Source: Bradyrhizobium sp. BR13661 (GTDB taxonomy: Bacteria > Pseudomonadota > Alphaproteobacteria > Rhizobiales > Xanthobacteraceae). Taken from it: a stretch of 64,000 nt of DNA. The stretch's first letter is position 1, and each line of letters begins with the position of its first letter. Under the pieces are notes generated by a model that ran no database searches, had not been told where the DNA came from, and was given only the letters and a program-made list of their open reading frames with translations. The stretch covers positions 62,001 to 126,000 of the forward strand of contig NZ_JARXWB010000023.1 of the NCBI RefSeq assembly GCF_029892425.1. Direction: 5' to 3'. A program made the position numbers and the translations under genes. Shown piece by piece: positions 36,544 to 45,056 of the stretch.

Positions 36544-37037
36544 GCGGAGCGCCTTTGATTGGTTTCGTCGGCACCGGCCTGGGCCTCGAGCACGGCATCG
36601 ACGATGCCGGCGTAAGCGCCGCAGCGGCAGAGATTGCCACTCATGCATTCGCGGATGCGCTCGGGATCATTGCCGGCCTGAGCCTCTTGCATCATGCCGA
36701 TGGCGCTCATGATCTGGCCCGGCGTGCAGAAGCCGCACTGGAATCCGTCATGGGCGATGAAGGCGGCCTGGACGGGATGGAGCTGGTCGCCGCGCGCGAC
36801 GCCTTCGATGGTCAGGATGTCGGCGCCATCATGGCTGATGGCGAGCGCGAGACAGGAGTTGATCCGCTTGCCGTCGACGAGGATGGTACAGGCGCCGCAC
36901 TGGCCGCGGTCGCAGCCCTTCTTGGTTCCCGTGAGATGGAGGCGCTCACGCAGGAGATCGAGCAGCGTGACGCGGGAATCGTCGAGGACGAAGTCGCGCC
37001 GTGCACCGTTCACGGTGAGGCTGATGGAGTGGTTCAT
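36540..37037 (-). CDS. Xanthine dehydrogenase family [2Fe-2S] subunit (PaoA/YagT-like)
   Basis: A 165-residue small subunit. Plant-type ferredoxin cluster Cys are in CDRGQCGACTILVDG and NSC (about 42-64), and the second cluster in CGFCTPGQ and CMSGNLCRCGAY (about 102-145). Unlike E. coli PaoA, no twin-arginine signal is visible, so the complex is probably cytoplasmic. First gene of the operon, divergent from a TetR regulator 250 bp away. Confidence 0.9.
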   Translation of the reverse strand: MNHSISLTVNGARRDFVLDDSRVTLLDLLRERLHLTGTKKGCDRGQCGACTILVDGKRINSCLALAISHDGADILTIEGVARGDQLHPVQAAFIAHDGFQCGFCTPGQIMSAIGMMQEAQAGNDPERIRECMSGNLCRCGAYAGIVDAVLEAQAGADETNQRRSA

Positions 37038-37287
37038 ACAAGGCTCCGATCAGATATGGACATGGCTCATCGTTCGGCGCACCACCGCCGTGGCCGCCGT
37101 CGATATCGCGCCGGCCCGGATATCATCCGGCCGACACCAGCGAAGATACGGAGGCACCCTCCGTTTAACAAGGGCTGCCGAAAAATATTTGGAATTCGTC
37201 AAAAGCCCGTGCGCTGACAACGCGATGCAGCCCTGCAAGGGTTCAGCAAGGGTTCAATCTAACCAATTCGTGATCTACATTATCGGC
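37038..37287. promoter_or_regulatory. Divergent promoter region, molybdenum hydroxylase operon / TetR gene
   Basis: A 250-bp region between the 2Fe-2S subunit gene and a divergent tetR gene. A direct repeat, AGGGTTCA and AGGGTTCAATC (about 37238-37258), lies about 30-50 bp before the tetR ATG. An operator for the TetR protein is expected here but I could not identify it confidently. Confidence 0.4.
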
Positions 37288-37926
37288 ATGGACGACCACA
37301 CCGACCAGACCCGCAAGCCCCGCGCCGATGCCGTGCGCAATCGCGAGCGCGTGCTCGAGGCCGCCAAGCTCGTGTTCAACGCGGGCGGTCCGGAGGCGAG
37401 CCTGGAGGCCGTGGCGAAGCGCGCCGGCGTCGGCATCGGCACGCTCTATCGGCATTTTCCGACGCGTGAGGATCTGTTCGAGGCGGTGTACCGCCGCGAA
37501 GTCGAGCAGCTCAGCGAACTCGCCGAGCAGTTGAAGAATGCCAAGGACCCGGTCGACGCGCTGCGGCGCTGGCTCCGGTCAGGCGTCGAATTCGTTGCCA
37601 CCAAGAAGGGCATGGTGGCAACCCTGGCACTCGCGGTGCAGAGCGGCTCCGAGCTGCATGCCTTCTCCTTCGAGCGCCTGACCACAGCTATCGGCTCGCT
37701 GCTCGATCGCGCGATCACAGCGGGCGCGATGCGCGCCGACATCAGTCCCGAGGACTTGCTGCGCGCGTTCTTCGGCATGTGCTACATGCACGATCAGCCC
37801 GGCTGGCAAGCCTCGGTGCTGCGGATGCTCGACGTGTTCGTCGATGGGCTGCGCGTGCAGCCGATCGCGAAAGGCAAGGCGCTCGCCGCCAAACCGGCGA
37901 AGGCGACCGTGAAACGGAAGCGATAG
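37288..37926 (+). CDS. TetR family transcriptional regulator
   Basis: A 212-residue regulator from ATG 37288 with the N-terminal TetR HTH (NRERVLEAAKLVFNAGGPEASLEAVAKRAGVGIGTLYRHFPTREDLFEAVYRRE, about residues 17-70). The C-terminal domain resembles the SbtR-type ligand-binding fold; a Lys/Ala-rich tail (KPAKATVKRKR) ends the protein. The open frame extends far upstream, but this start aligns with the HTH and leaves a promoter. Likely controls the divergent molybdenum hydroxylase operon. Confidence 0.88.
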   Translation: MDDHTDQTRKPRADAVRNRERVLEAAKLVFNAGGPEASLEAVAKRAGVGIGTLYRHFPTREDLFEAVYRREVEQLSELAEQLKNAKDPVDALRRWLRSGVEFVATKKGMVATLALAVQSGSELHAFSFERLTTAIGSLLDRAITAGAMRADISPEDLLRAFFGMCYMHDQPGWQASVLRMLDVFVDGLRVQPIAKGKALAAKPAKATVKRKR

Positions 37927-37992
37927 CACGCCCGTATTTCCAAGAGGTCATGCTAGGATCAGCATCGCCGGCATATCAACGCGGAGCCCGTC

Positions 37993-38400
37993 ATGCGCAT
38001 CGCAGCCCTGGTCGTCGCCCTCACAATTGCCCTCAGCCCCCTCGCCGCGCATGCTGACGACGTTTCAGCGGCACAAAGCGTGATCCGCGCCCAGGAGCAG
38101 GCCTTCGTCCATGACGACGCCGCGGCCGCCTATTCTTACGCCGCACCGGCGATCAAGCAGATCTTCACTGCGCCCGACATCTTCATGTCGATGGTCCAAC
38201 ATGGCTACGCGCCGGTCTATCGCCACAAGAGTTTTGAGTTTGGCGACGGCAAGACCGAGGGCAGCTCGGTTGCCCAGCGCGTTCACATCATCGATGCCAA
38301 TGGCGAAGCCTGGGAAGCGCTCTACACGCTCGAGCAGCAGGCGGACGGGAGCTACAAGATCACCGGCTGCTCGCTGCTGAAGGCGGGACAGGCGGTTTAA
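37993..38400 (+). CDS. DUF4864 periplasmic protein
   Basis: A 135-residue exported protein with signal peptide (VVALTIALSPLAAHADD). The rest matches DUF4864, a SnoaL/NTF2-like small domain: SVIRAQEQAFVHDDAAAAYSYAAPAIKQIF and QADGSYKITGCSLLK. Function unknown. GGAG lies 6 nt before the ATG. The stop codon overlaps that of the convergent lspA gene. Confidence 0.8.
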   Translation: MRIAALVVALTIALSPLAAHADDVSAAQSVIRAQEQAFVHDDAAAAYSYAAPAIKQIFTAPDIFMSMVQHGYAPVYRHKSFEFGDGKTEGSSVAQRVHIIDANGEAWEALYTLEQQADGSYKITGCSLLKAGQAV

Positions 38401-38885
38401 GCCGCATCGAGAAACAACGACACCATGATTGCGATGGCGCCGATGGTGATGGCGGTATCGGCGACATTGAAGATGGCGAACGACCAGGCCTGGTAAGAGA
38501 GGTGGACGAAGTCGATCACCGAGCCGATCCGGGCGCGGTCCAGCACATTGCCGAGCGCGCCGGCAATGATCAGGGCAAGTCCGGTGGCCAGGATCGGCTG
38601 CCGCGACGGCACGCGGGCGAGCCACCAGCCCAAAACTCCGCAGGCCAGAAGCGATAGCCCAACCAGCGGCCAACGCTGCGCATCGTCCGCGAAACGCAAG
38701 AAGCTGAACGAGACGCCCCTGTTGTAGGACAGCAGGAGGTCGATCGATGGCAACGCCGTGGACGTGAGAATGATCATCGGACGGCCTGGCTCGAGCAAGC
38801 CGACGGCGAGCTGCTTGGTGCCCTGATCCAGCAACAGGACAACTGGGATCAGCCAGATCCAGCGGAGTGAACGCGCTCGCGACAT
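38397..38885 (-). CDS. lspA: Lipoprotein signal peptidase (signal peptidase II)
   Basis: A 162-residue, four-span inner-membrane aspartyl protease that cleaves prolipoprotein signal peptides after lipidation. Conserved blocks are LLLDQGTKQLA near residue 18, SYNRGVSFSFL, GNVLDRARIGSVIDFVHL with the first catalytic Asp, and FNVADTAITIGA with the second. No ileS is adjacent, unlike the common ileS-lspA arrangement, so this could be a second paralogue. Two lipoprotein genes lie 2-3 kb away. Confidence 0.9.
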   Translation of the reverse strand: MSRARSLRWIWLIPVVLLLDQGTKQLAVGLLEPGRPMIILTSTALPSIDLLLSYNRGVSFSFLRFADDAQRWPLVGLSLLACGVLGWWLARVPSRQPILATGLALIIAGALGNVLDRARIGSVIDFVHLSYQAWSFAIFNVADTAITIGAIAIMVSLFLDAA

Positions 38886-38927
38886 CGTCAGAATGTTCCG
38901 GCTCGCGTCGATACGGCCATCTGCGCC

Positions 38928-40193
38928 TTACGTCGCGAAGCCGGCCCCTGCCCTGGTCGCGTTCATCCGCGAGCGGATCAGCAGCGTCAAGACGATGCCG
39001 ACATTGAGGGCATTCCACGCCACGCCGTTGGCGAACGCCGCGGCATAGGAGCCGCTGGCATCGAAGATGATGCCGGAGACCCAGCCGCCGAAGGACATGC
39101 CGAACACGGAGGCGAAGATCACGATGCCGACGCGGGTCGCGGCTTCGCTCGCAGGCATCGCCTCCCGCACGATGATGGCGTAGCTCGGCACGATGCCGCC
39201 CTGGAACAAGCCGAACATCGCGGAGATCAGATAGAGCGACGTGAGGCTGTCGAAGAACAGATAGAACGCCAGCGCAAAGCCTTGCGCCAACGACCCGAGC
39301 AGCAGCGTGCGGATGCCACCGATCTTGTCGGCGAGATAGCCCGAGCCGATGCGGCTGAGGATGCCACAGGCCATCATCAGCGACAGCATCTCGGCGCCGC
39401 GCGCCACGCCATAGCCGAGATCGCCGCAATAGGCGACGATATGCACTTGCGGCATCGCCATGGCGACGCAGCAGGAAATGCTGGCGATCGAAAGCAGCAC
39501 CGTCAGCGTGTTGGTCGAGAGTTTGAGATCGACCCGCGGCGGCGGTGCATTGGCGTGATTACGGACCTTGTCGTCGCCCATCTGGGCGCGCAGGACCAGC
39601 AGCAGGCTCGACATCAACACCACGCAGGCGAGGGCGATGCCGACATGGGTGTAGCGCCAACCGATTGTCTCCATGCCCGCGTTGACGAGCGGCGGCCATA
39701 TCGTGCCGGCAACGTAGTTGCCGCTTGCGACGATCGTCACCGCGAGGCCGCGATAGCGCTCGAACCAGTGAGAAGCCTCCGCCATCAGCGGCGCGAAGGT
39801 CGCTGACGTGCCGAGCCCGATCAGGAAGTAGGCCGCCACGAACTGCCAGAGCTGGGTCGAGAGCCCGGCGAGCGTATTGGCGACGCCGAGGAAGGCGATG
39901 CTGATCGCCATGGCCCGCACGATGCCGAACTTGTCGGTGATCTTGCCGGCGATCACGCCACCCAGCCCGAAGCCGAACATCATCAGCGTGAAGGCCAGCG
40001 ACACGGCACCGCGGGTCGCGACGAATTCGGCCTGCACGACGGGAATCACCACGACGACCGCCCACATGCCGACGCCGCCGATCGAGCCCATCATCAATGC
40101 GAGCAAAAGCCGCACCCAGGCCTGACGCGAGTCAGGGGTGAATGAGGCCGGTTTCTGTCCTGGATGATTTGGCGCGTGCACGGCGCGGACCAT
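38928..40193 (-). CDS. Major facilitator superfamily transporter, monocarboxylate/oxalate-formate antiporter type
   Basis: A 421-residue, 12-span transporter. The signature loop GKITDKFGIVRAM between helices 2 and 3 and the matching ADKIGGIRTLL in the second half are typical of MFS. Residues around GNYVAGTIWPPLVNAG fit the MCT/OFA-like group of carboxylate transporters. I prefer ATG 40193 (MVRAVHAPNHPGQ); the frame opens at 40241. The substrate is unknown. Divergent from the copper-related cluster. Confidence 0.8.
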   Translation of the reverse strand: MVRAVHAPNHPGQKPASFTPDSRQAWVRLLLALMMGSIGGVGMWAVVVVIPVVQAEFVATRGAVSLAFTLMMFGFGLGGVIAGKITDKFGIVRAMAISIAFLGVANTLAGLSTQLWQFVAAYFLIGLGTSATFAPLMAEASHWFERYRGLAVTIVASGNYVAGTIWPPLVNAGMETIGWRYTHVGIALACVVLMSSLLLVLRAQMGDDKVRNHANAPPPRVDLKLSTNTLTVLLSIASISCCVAMAMPQVHIVAYCGDLGYGVARGAEMLSLMMACGILSRIGSGYLADKIGGIRTLLLGSLAQGFALAFYLFFDSLTSLYLISAMFGLFQGGIVPSYAIIVREAMPASEAATRVGIVIFASVFGMSFGGWVSGIIFDASGSYAAAFANGVAWNALNVGIVLTLLIRSRMNATRAGAGFAT

Positions 40194-40342
40194 GTTCGCG
40201 GATCGCCCCACGGTCAAGCAGCGTGCCGCGATATTGGGCATGCGCGGTGCACTGCGGTAAGAATTGCTTGGCGAAATCTCGCTTTGCCATTACTCTGCAG
40301 TCTGCGTGTGTAACAATGCCGCGCGAGGAAGCTGTTGGCGAA

Positions 40343-40783
40343 ATGCTGTTGCGATTGACGCGATCGATGCGGATCAGGGTGGGGCGCTTCATTGCGCTGG
40401 CCTATCTGTTCTGCGTGCTCGCGCCGGCAGCCGCACTCGCCTGGGGCAGCGGGCCGGCGCCATGTCTCGACGATGTGCTGCTCGCCGATTTCGGGCCGTC
40501 GCATCATCGGACGGCCGAGAATCATGCCCACGGCGACGTGTTGCACGACCACGTGACAGCGCACACGCATGACCAGTCCGCGCAGGACGCGCCCGCCCCA
40601 CATCATCATGACAGCAAGGGCAAGGCTGGCCCGTGCTGTGCGATGATGTGCGTCAGTGCCCTGCCGGCCGATCTGCCGAGCTTTGCAAAGCCGTTGCAGC
40701 CGGTCTCCACCTGCATGCCCGAGATCGTGGCAAGCCTCCGCAGCGAGGCGCCACCCCGGCTCTACCGCCCCCCCATCATCTGA
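40343..40783 (+). CDS. Exported His/Cys-rich protein, probable metal-binding
   Basis: A 146-residue protein with an N-terminal hydrophobic signal (FIALAYLFCVLAPAAALAWG). The mature part is very rich in His (SHHRTAENHAHGDVLHDHVTAHTHD, PHHHD), with a later GPCCAMMCV and further Cys, a composition typical of copper or other metal binding. AGGAAG precedes ATG 40343. No family is confidently assigned; DUF2946-like proteins of copper clusters are a possible relation. It heads the run of copper-type genes. Confidence 0.65.
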   Translation: MLLRLTRSMRIRVGRFIALAYLFCVLAPAAALAWGSGPAPCLDDVLLADFGPSHHRTAENHAHGDVLHDHVTAHTHDQSAQDAPAPHHHDSKGKAGPCCAMMCVSALPADLPSFAKPLQPVSTCMPEIVASLRSEAPPRLYRPPII

Positions 40784-40861
40784 TCTCACGCGTCGACGTC
40801 GGGCCGGGCGCGCATTCCGCGCGCGCGAACCTGTGGTCTCCAGTCAGATCAGGGATTTCTC

Positions 40862-41146
40862 ATGCTTACGTTTCTCGGGGCGAGGTGCGCCCCCGCATCT
40901 GCGGCGCGTGGAGGACACTCTCCATTCAATTGGCCGCTGCGGGCCTTGATTGCGCTCGCGCTGTCCGGCTGCGTGCCGGCAACGACGTCCGTTGTCACCG
41001 CCGATCCGGCCGACCCCGCGGCAAAGGTCGCGCGCGTCGGCTATCATTCGACGGTCGCGCCCTACACGGGCCTGCGGCCCGCAATGCCGGCGCCGTGGCG
41101 CGCGCGCAACGACGCCGTCGCGCCGCAGCCGAAGCAAGACCAATAG
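40862..41146 (+). CDS. Small lipoprotein of the copper cluster
   Basis: A 94-residue protein whose N-terminal segment ends in the lipobox ALSGC (Cys about 39), so processed by LspA and lipidated. The mature part (VPATTSVVTADPADPAAKVARVGYHSTVAPYTGLRPAMPAPW) has no recognised domain. Begins 78 bp after the His/Cys-rich gene and ends 9 bp before the TolC-like gene, so co-transcription is likely. Confidence 0.65.
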   Translation: MLTFLGARCAPASAARGGHSPFNWPLRALIALALSGCVPATTSVVTADPADPAAKVARVGYHSTVAPYTGLRPAMPAPWRARNDAVAPQPKQDQ

Positions 41147-41155
41147 GAGCGCGCC

Positions 41156-42580
41156 ATGGCAGATTATTTGGCGCGAAGCCTGCTCGTTCTCGCCGCGCTT
41201 GGCCTCTCCGGCTGCGCCGCATTCTCGCCCGACAGCGGCATGACAGCGGTCTCCGAGCTGACGGGCCAGACCATCGGGAAGGACGTCGCCTTCGTGCGAA
41301 CAGCCGAGGGGGCCAGCGCGGTCGACGCGCGCATTCGTCAATTGCTGGCGCGCACGCTGACCATCGAGACCGCCGTGCAGGTCGCGCTGCTCAACAACAA
41401 GGGGCTGCAATCCGCCTACAACGAGCTGGCGCTGGCTGAGACCGATCTGGTCGAGCAGAGTCTGCCGCCCAATCCGGTGTTCTCGGTCTCGCGAATCTCG
41501 GGCAATGGCGCCAGCGAGATCGAGCGCCAGGTCGTTGGCGACATTTTGGCCCTCGCAACGCTGCCGTTCCGATCCGAGATCGCGCGGGATCGCTTTCGCC
41601 AGGCGCAATTGCGCGCGGCACTGGCAATGCTGCGGCTCGCCGCCGACGTGCGGCGCGCTTACGTCCGCACAGTCGCCGGAAACGAGTTAGTGGCTCTGCT
41701 GACGGACGCGAAGGCGACAGCGGAATCGACGGCCCAGCTCGCCGTCAAGCTCGGCGAGACCGGCTCGATCAACAAGCTCGACCAGGCCCGCGAGCAGGTG
41801 TTCTACGCCGAGACCACCGCCGACCTCGCGACCGCGCGGCAGGCGGCGACCAGCACGCGCGAAAGACTCGCGCGCCTGATGGGGCTGTGGGACGACGGCT
41901 TCGATTTCCGCCTGCCTAGCGCATTGCCGCCGCTGCCACGCCGGCCGCAGGCCCTGCCCTCGATCGAGGTCGACGCCGTCGCGCACCGCATCGACTTGCA
42001 GATCGCGCGGCTCGAGCTGACCGCGCTGGCGAAATCGCTAAATCTGACTGAAGCAACGCGCTTCGTCACGCTGCTCGATCTTGCCGGCATCTCTCGCCGC
42101 ACCCAGGATCCGGAGGGCGCACCGTTCCGCGAGCGCGGCTTCGACGTGCAGTTCCAGATCCCGATCTTCGACGGCGGCGAGGTCCGCGTGCGGCAGGCGG
42201 CGGAGACCTACAATCTCGCCTTCAACCGCCTGACCGAGCGTGCCGTGAATGTTCGCTCGGAGGCGCGCGACGCCTATCGGGTCTATCGCTCGACCTACGA
42301 TATCGCGAGCCACTACCAGCGCGAAATCCTGCCCTTGCGAAAAATCATCACCGAGGAGATGCAGCTGCGCTTCTCCAGCATGCAGGTCGACATCTTTGCA
42401 TTGTTGACCGAGGCGCGACAGCGCCTGGCCTCGCTGCGCGGTGCGATCGATGCCAGACAAAGATTCTTCCTCGCGCAGGCTGACTTGCAGACCGCCGTCA
42501 ATGGCGGCGGCTCGCCGGCTTCCGGCGGCGACACTTCAACCACCATCGCTGCGGCAGCATCTGCCGATGGCGACCACTGA
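41156..42580 (+). CDS. TolC-family outer-membrane efflux lipoprotein
   Basis: A 474-residue protein with lipobox LGLSGC at residue 20 and two copies of the OEP/TolC repeat, with long coiled-coil helices (LLNNKGLQSAYNELALAETDLVEQSLPPNP and the later FQIPIFDGGEVRVRQAAETYNLAF). This is the outer-membrane channel of a tripartite exporter such as CusC. No CusA or CusB gene accompanies it. An ATG at 41156 has GGAG 8 nt upstream. Confidence 0.85.
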   Translation: MADYLARSLLVLAALGLSGCAAFSPDSGMTAVSELTGQTIGKDVAFVRTAEGASAVDARIRQLLARTLTIETAVQVALLNNKGLQSAYNELALAETDLVEQSLPPNPVFSVSRISGNGASEIERQVVGDILALATLPFRSEIARDRFRQAQLRAALAMLRLAADVRRAYVRTVAGNELVALLTDAKATAESTAQLAVKLGETGSINKLDQAREQVFYAETTADLATARQAATSTRERLARLMGLWDDGFDFRLPSALPPLPRRPQALPSIEVDAVAHRIDLQIARLELTALAKSLNLTEATRFVTLLDLAGISRRTQDPEGAPFRERGFDVQFQIPIFDGGEVRVRQAAETYNLAFNRLTERAVNVRSEARDAYRVYRSTYDIASHYQREILPLRKIITEEMQLRFSSMQVDIFALLTEARQRLASLRGAIDARQRFFLAQADLQTAVNGGGSPASGGDTSTTIAAAASADGDH

Positions 42581-42593
42581 GACGGAGGCCAGC

Positions 42594-43931
42594 ATGTTTT
42601 CCCGCCGAGGATTCCTGGGCACCGCCGCGCTTGCCAGCGCGTCGGCCATCAGCAGCCGCGTCCAGGCCGCATCGATTCCGGAAGCGCCAACCATGGACAA
42701 GGTGGTGATGCAACCGCCGCTGCATCCGATCAGCGGCCCCGACTATCGCCCTGTGGTCACGCTGAACGGCTGGTCGCTGCCGTTTCGCATGAACGGCGAC
42801 TGGAAGGAATTCCACCTCGTCGCAGAGCCCGTGGTGCGCGAGTTCGCCGAAGGCATGAAGGTCAATTTGTGGGGCTATAACGGCCAGTCGCCGGGCCCGA
42901 CCATCGAGGCCGTCGAGGGCGACAAGGTGCGCATCTTCGTCACCAACAAACTTCCCGAATACACCACCGTGCACTGGCACGGCATGATCGTGCCGAGCGG
43001 CATGGACGGCGTCGGCGGGTTGACCCAGCCGCACATCGAGCCCGGCAAGACCTTCGTCTATGAGTTCGAGATGAAGAAGAGCGGGACCTTCATGTACCAC
43101 CCGCATTCCGACGAGATGGTGCAGATGGCGATGGGCATGATGGGCATGGTCGTCGTGCATCCGCGCGACCTGAACTTCCGCCCCGTCGACCGCGACTTCG
43201 TTTTCGTGATGAGCACCTATCGCGTCGATCCCGGCAGCTATCTGCCGCAGGTCAACGAGATGACCGACTTCAATATGTGGACCTGGAATTCGCGGGTGTT
43301 TCCGGGGATCGATCCGCTGCCGGTGCGGCTCGGCGACAAGGTGCGCGTGCGCATTGGCAATCTCAGCATGACCAACCATCCGATCCACCTGCACGGCCAC
43401 AGCTTCGCGGTGACCTGCACCGACGGCGGCTGGATTCCGGAGAGCGCGCAGATTCCCGAAACCACCACCGACGTCCCCGTCGGCGCTGTCAGGGTGTTCG
43501 ACGTGCTCGCCGATAATCCCGGCGACTGGGCGTTCCACTGCCACAAGTCACACCACACCATGAATGCAATGGGACACCAGGTGCGCACCCTCATCGGCGT
43601 GTCGCGCAAGGATCTCGCCAAGGCGGTCGGCAAGCTCGCGCCCGATAGCATGGCGATGGGTTCGACCGGCATGGCGATGGGCAACATGGAGATGCCCGCA
43701 CCCGACAACACGCTGCCGATGATGACCGGCACCGGCCAGTTCGGCCCGATCGAGATGGGCGGCATGTTCACGGTGATGAAGATTCGCGATGGGTTGGCGC
43801 GCGATGATTACCGCGATCCCGGCCCCTATCAATTCCCGAAAGGCACCGTCGCCTACGAGGTCGCTTCGCCAGCGGCGGAGCCCGCACGGCAGCCCGCAGC
43901 GCCGATGCCGAAGATGAAGATGAAGATGTAA
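42594..43931 (+). CDS. Multicopper oxidase (CopA/CueO-like copper oxidase)
   Basis: A 445-residue protein from ATG 42594 with a strong ribosome-binding site (GGAGG). A Tat signal (SRRGFLG) leads three cupredoxin domains. Copper ligands are visible: TVHWHGM, FMYHPHSDEM, HPIHLHGHSFAV, and FHCHKSHHTMNAMG with the type 1 Cys. A Met-rich segment (MAMGSTGMAMGNMEM) near residue 370 and a KMKMKM tail suit Cu(I) binding. It would oxidise Cu(I) to Cu(II) in the periplasm, giving copper tolerance. Confidence 0.92.
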   Translation: MFSRRGFLGTAALASASAISSRVQAASIPEAPTMDKVVMQPPLHPISGPDYRPVVTLNGWSLPFRMNGDWKEFHLVAEPVVREFAEGMKVNLWGYNGQSPGPTIEAVEGDKVRIFVTNKLPEYTTVHWHGMIVPSGMDGVGGLTQPHIEPGKTFVYEFEMKKSGTFMYHPHSDEMVQMAMGMMGMVVVHPRDLNFRPVDRDFVFVMSTYRVDPGSYLPQVNEMTDFNMWTWNSRVFPGIDPLPVRLGDKVRVRIGNLSMTNHPIHLHGHSFAVTCTDGGWIPESAQIPETTTDVPVGAVRVFDVLADNPGDWAFHCHKSHHTMNAMGHQVRTLIGVSRKDLAKAVGKLAPDSMAMGSTGMAMGNMEMPAPDNTLPMMTGTGQFGPIEMGGMFTVMKIRDGLARDDYRDPGPYQFPKGTVAYEVASPAAEPARQPAAPMPKMKMKM

Positions 43932-43966
43932 CCAGCGTTTCAATCAACCACCGACCGGAGACTACA

Positions 43967-44422
43967 ATGACAAGAACAATCGGCATCATCATGGCGCTGG
44001 CCACGCTTTCAACCGTGCCCGCCCTCGCGCACGAGGGGCACGACCATCATTCCTTCTCGGCCGGCGAGCCCGGCGATCCCAACAAGCCGGCGCGCACCAT
44101 CGAGATCTCGTTGAGCGAGATGTCCTACGAGCCGTCGAAGATCGACGTGAAGCGCGGCGAGCAGATCCGCTTCGTGCTGCGCAATGTCGGCAAGGAGGAT
44201 CACGAGTTCCTGCTCGCCACACCCAAGGAGAATCTCGCGCATGCCGAGGTGATGAAGAAGCATCCGCATATGGAGCACGACGATCCGAACGGGGTGCGGC
44301 TTGCGCCGGACAAGACGGCCGAGATCATCTGGAAGTTCACCAAATCAGGCACCTTCGAATTTTCCTGCCTGATTCCCGACCATCGCGATTACGGCATGGT
44401 CGGCCACGTCACCGTGAAATGA
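43967..44422 (+). CDS. Periplasmic cupredoxin-like copper protein
   Basis: A 151-residue protein with signal peptide (MALATLSTVPALAHEGHDHH). Type 1 copper ligands are suggested by HEF (His of the first strand), and FSCLIPDHRDYGMVGHV with Cys, His and Met in the plastocyanin/azurin order. His-rich HEGHDHH after the signal may add copper binding. Likely passes copper or electrons between the oxidase and other partners. It follows the multicopper oxidase by 35 bp. Confidence 0.85.
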   Translation: MTRTIGIIMALATLSTVPALAHEGHDHHSFSAGEPGDPNKPARTIEISLSEMSYEPSKIDVKRGEQIRFVLRNVGKEDHEFLLATPKENLAHAEVMKKHPHMEHDDPNGVRLAPDKTAEIIWKFTKSGTFEFSCLIPDHRDYGMVGHVTVK

Positions 44423-44439
44423 AGACAATGGAGACATCA

Positions 44440-44739
44440 ATGAAGCCGATCATCCGCATCACGGCAGCGCTCGTGCTGACGCTGGGCCTGACCGTGAGCG
44501 CGCTCGCGCAAGCTGCCTCCATCAGCGGCGAGGTCAAGAAGATCGACGAGGGCGCCGGCAAGATCACGCTCAAGCACGGCCCCGCCAAGAGCCTCGGCAT
44601 GGATGAGCCCATGACGATGGTCTACCGCGTCAAGGACCCCGCCATGCTCAAGCAGGTCAAGGTCGGCGACAAGGTGACGTTCGAGGCCGAGGAGGCCGCG
44701 TCGGGGTATACGGTGACGAAGCTGCAGAAGGCGAAGTAG
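44440..44739 (+). CDS. CusF-like periplasmic copper-binding protein
   Basis: A 99-residue exported protein with signal peptide (ALVLTLGLTVSALAQA). The OB-fold motif GEVKKIDEGAGKITLKHGPAKSLGMDEPMTMVYRVKD contains the CusF pattern of His, Met-x-Met and a nearby aromatic residue that binds Cu(I)/Ag(I). ATG 44440 has GGAG 6 nt upstream and is preferred over ATG 44419. Last gene of the copper operon. Confidence 0.9.
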   Translation: MKPIIRITAALVLTLGLTVSALAQAASISGEVKKIDEGAGKITLKHGPAKSLGMDEPMTMVYRVKDPAMLKQVKVGDKVTFEAEEAASGYTVTKLQKAK

Positions 44740-44753
44740 CCTTTCCTTCGACT

Positions 44754-44855
44754 GTCATTCCGGGGCGCCACTTGGCGCGAGCCCGGAATCCATTCATCCA
44801 CCGACTGTGCCGCCCGATGGATTCCGGGCTCGCCCTTCGGGCGCCCCGGAATGAC
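44754..44855. repeat. Inverted-repeat intergenic element (GTCATTCCGGGGC ... GCCCCGGAATGAC)
   Basis: GTCATTCCGGGGCG at 44754 is the reverse complement of CGCCCCGGAATGAC ending at 44855. An inner arm GCGAGCCCGGAATCCAT pairs with ATGGATTCCGGGCTCGC, so the whole element folds into one long imperfect hairpin. This repeat is recalled as widespread in Bradyrhizobium intergenic DNA. It separates the copper operon from flhA and may end transcription from it. Confidence 0.75.
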
Positions 44856-44873
44856 GCCCGGGCCCCCCCTCCG

Positions 44874-44892
44874 TTAACCCTTTGCTAACCAT
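44874..44892 (+). promoter_or_regulatory. CtrA-type box upstream of flhA
   Basis: TTAA (44874-44877), seven bases, then CTAA running into TAACCAT (44886-44892). This fits the alphaproteobacterial CtrA consensus TTAA-N7-TTAA with one mismatch and contains most of the half-site TTAACCAT. It lies 165 bp before the chosen flhA start. ctrA itself is in this window. Confidence 0.5.
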
Positions 44893-45056
44893 ACACCCGG
44901 CAAGAATTGCCGGGTGAAGTCGAGTGTCGTCAGCCGCGTAGAACGGGAGCCCCCGTGGACGCCAGTGCGGTGCCTCACTTTCGGAACGGCGGCCCATCGG
45001 CCGCCGCGCAGACGTTTGGGGCGCGCGGACGGCAGTCGCGCGGGGAGGCAGCTACC

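Larger units (their letters stand above)
44740..45056. other. Intergenic region: palindromic repeat and flhA promoter
   Basis: About 317 bp. The first third is filled by an inverted-repeat element (44754-44855), followed by a CtrA-type box before flhA. No additional gene is supported. Confidence 0.6.

Noticed and set aside
36694..37287. N-terminal extension of the TetR frame
   Set aside because: Overlaps antisense to the 2Fe-2S subunit gene and adds no HTH-compatible sequence; the start at 37288 fits the family.
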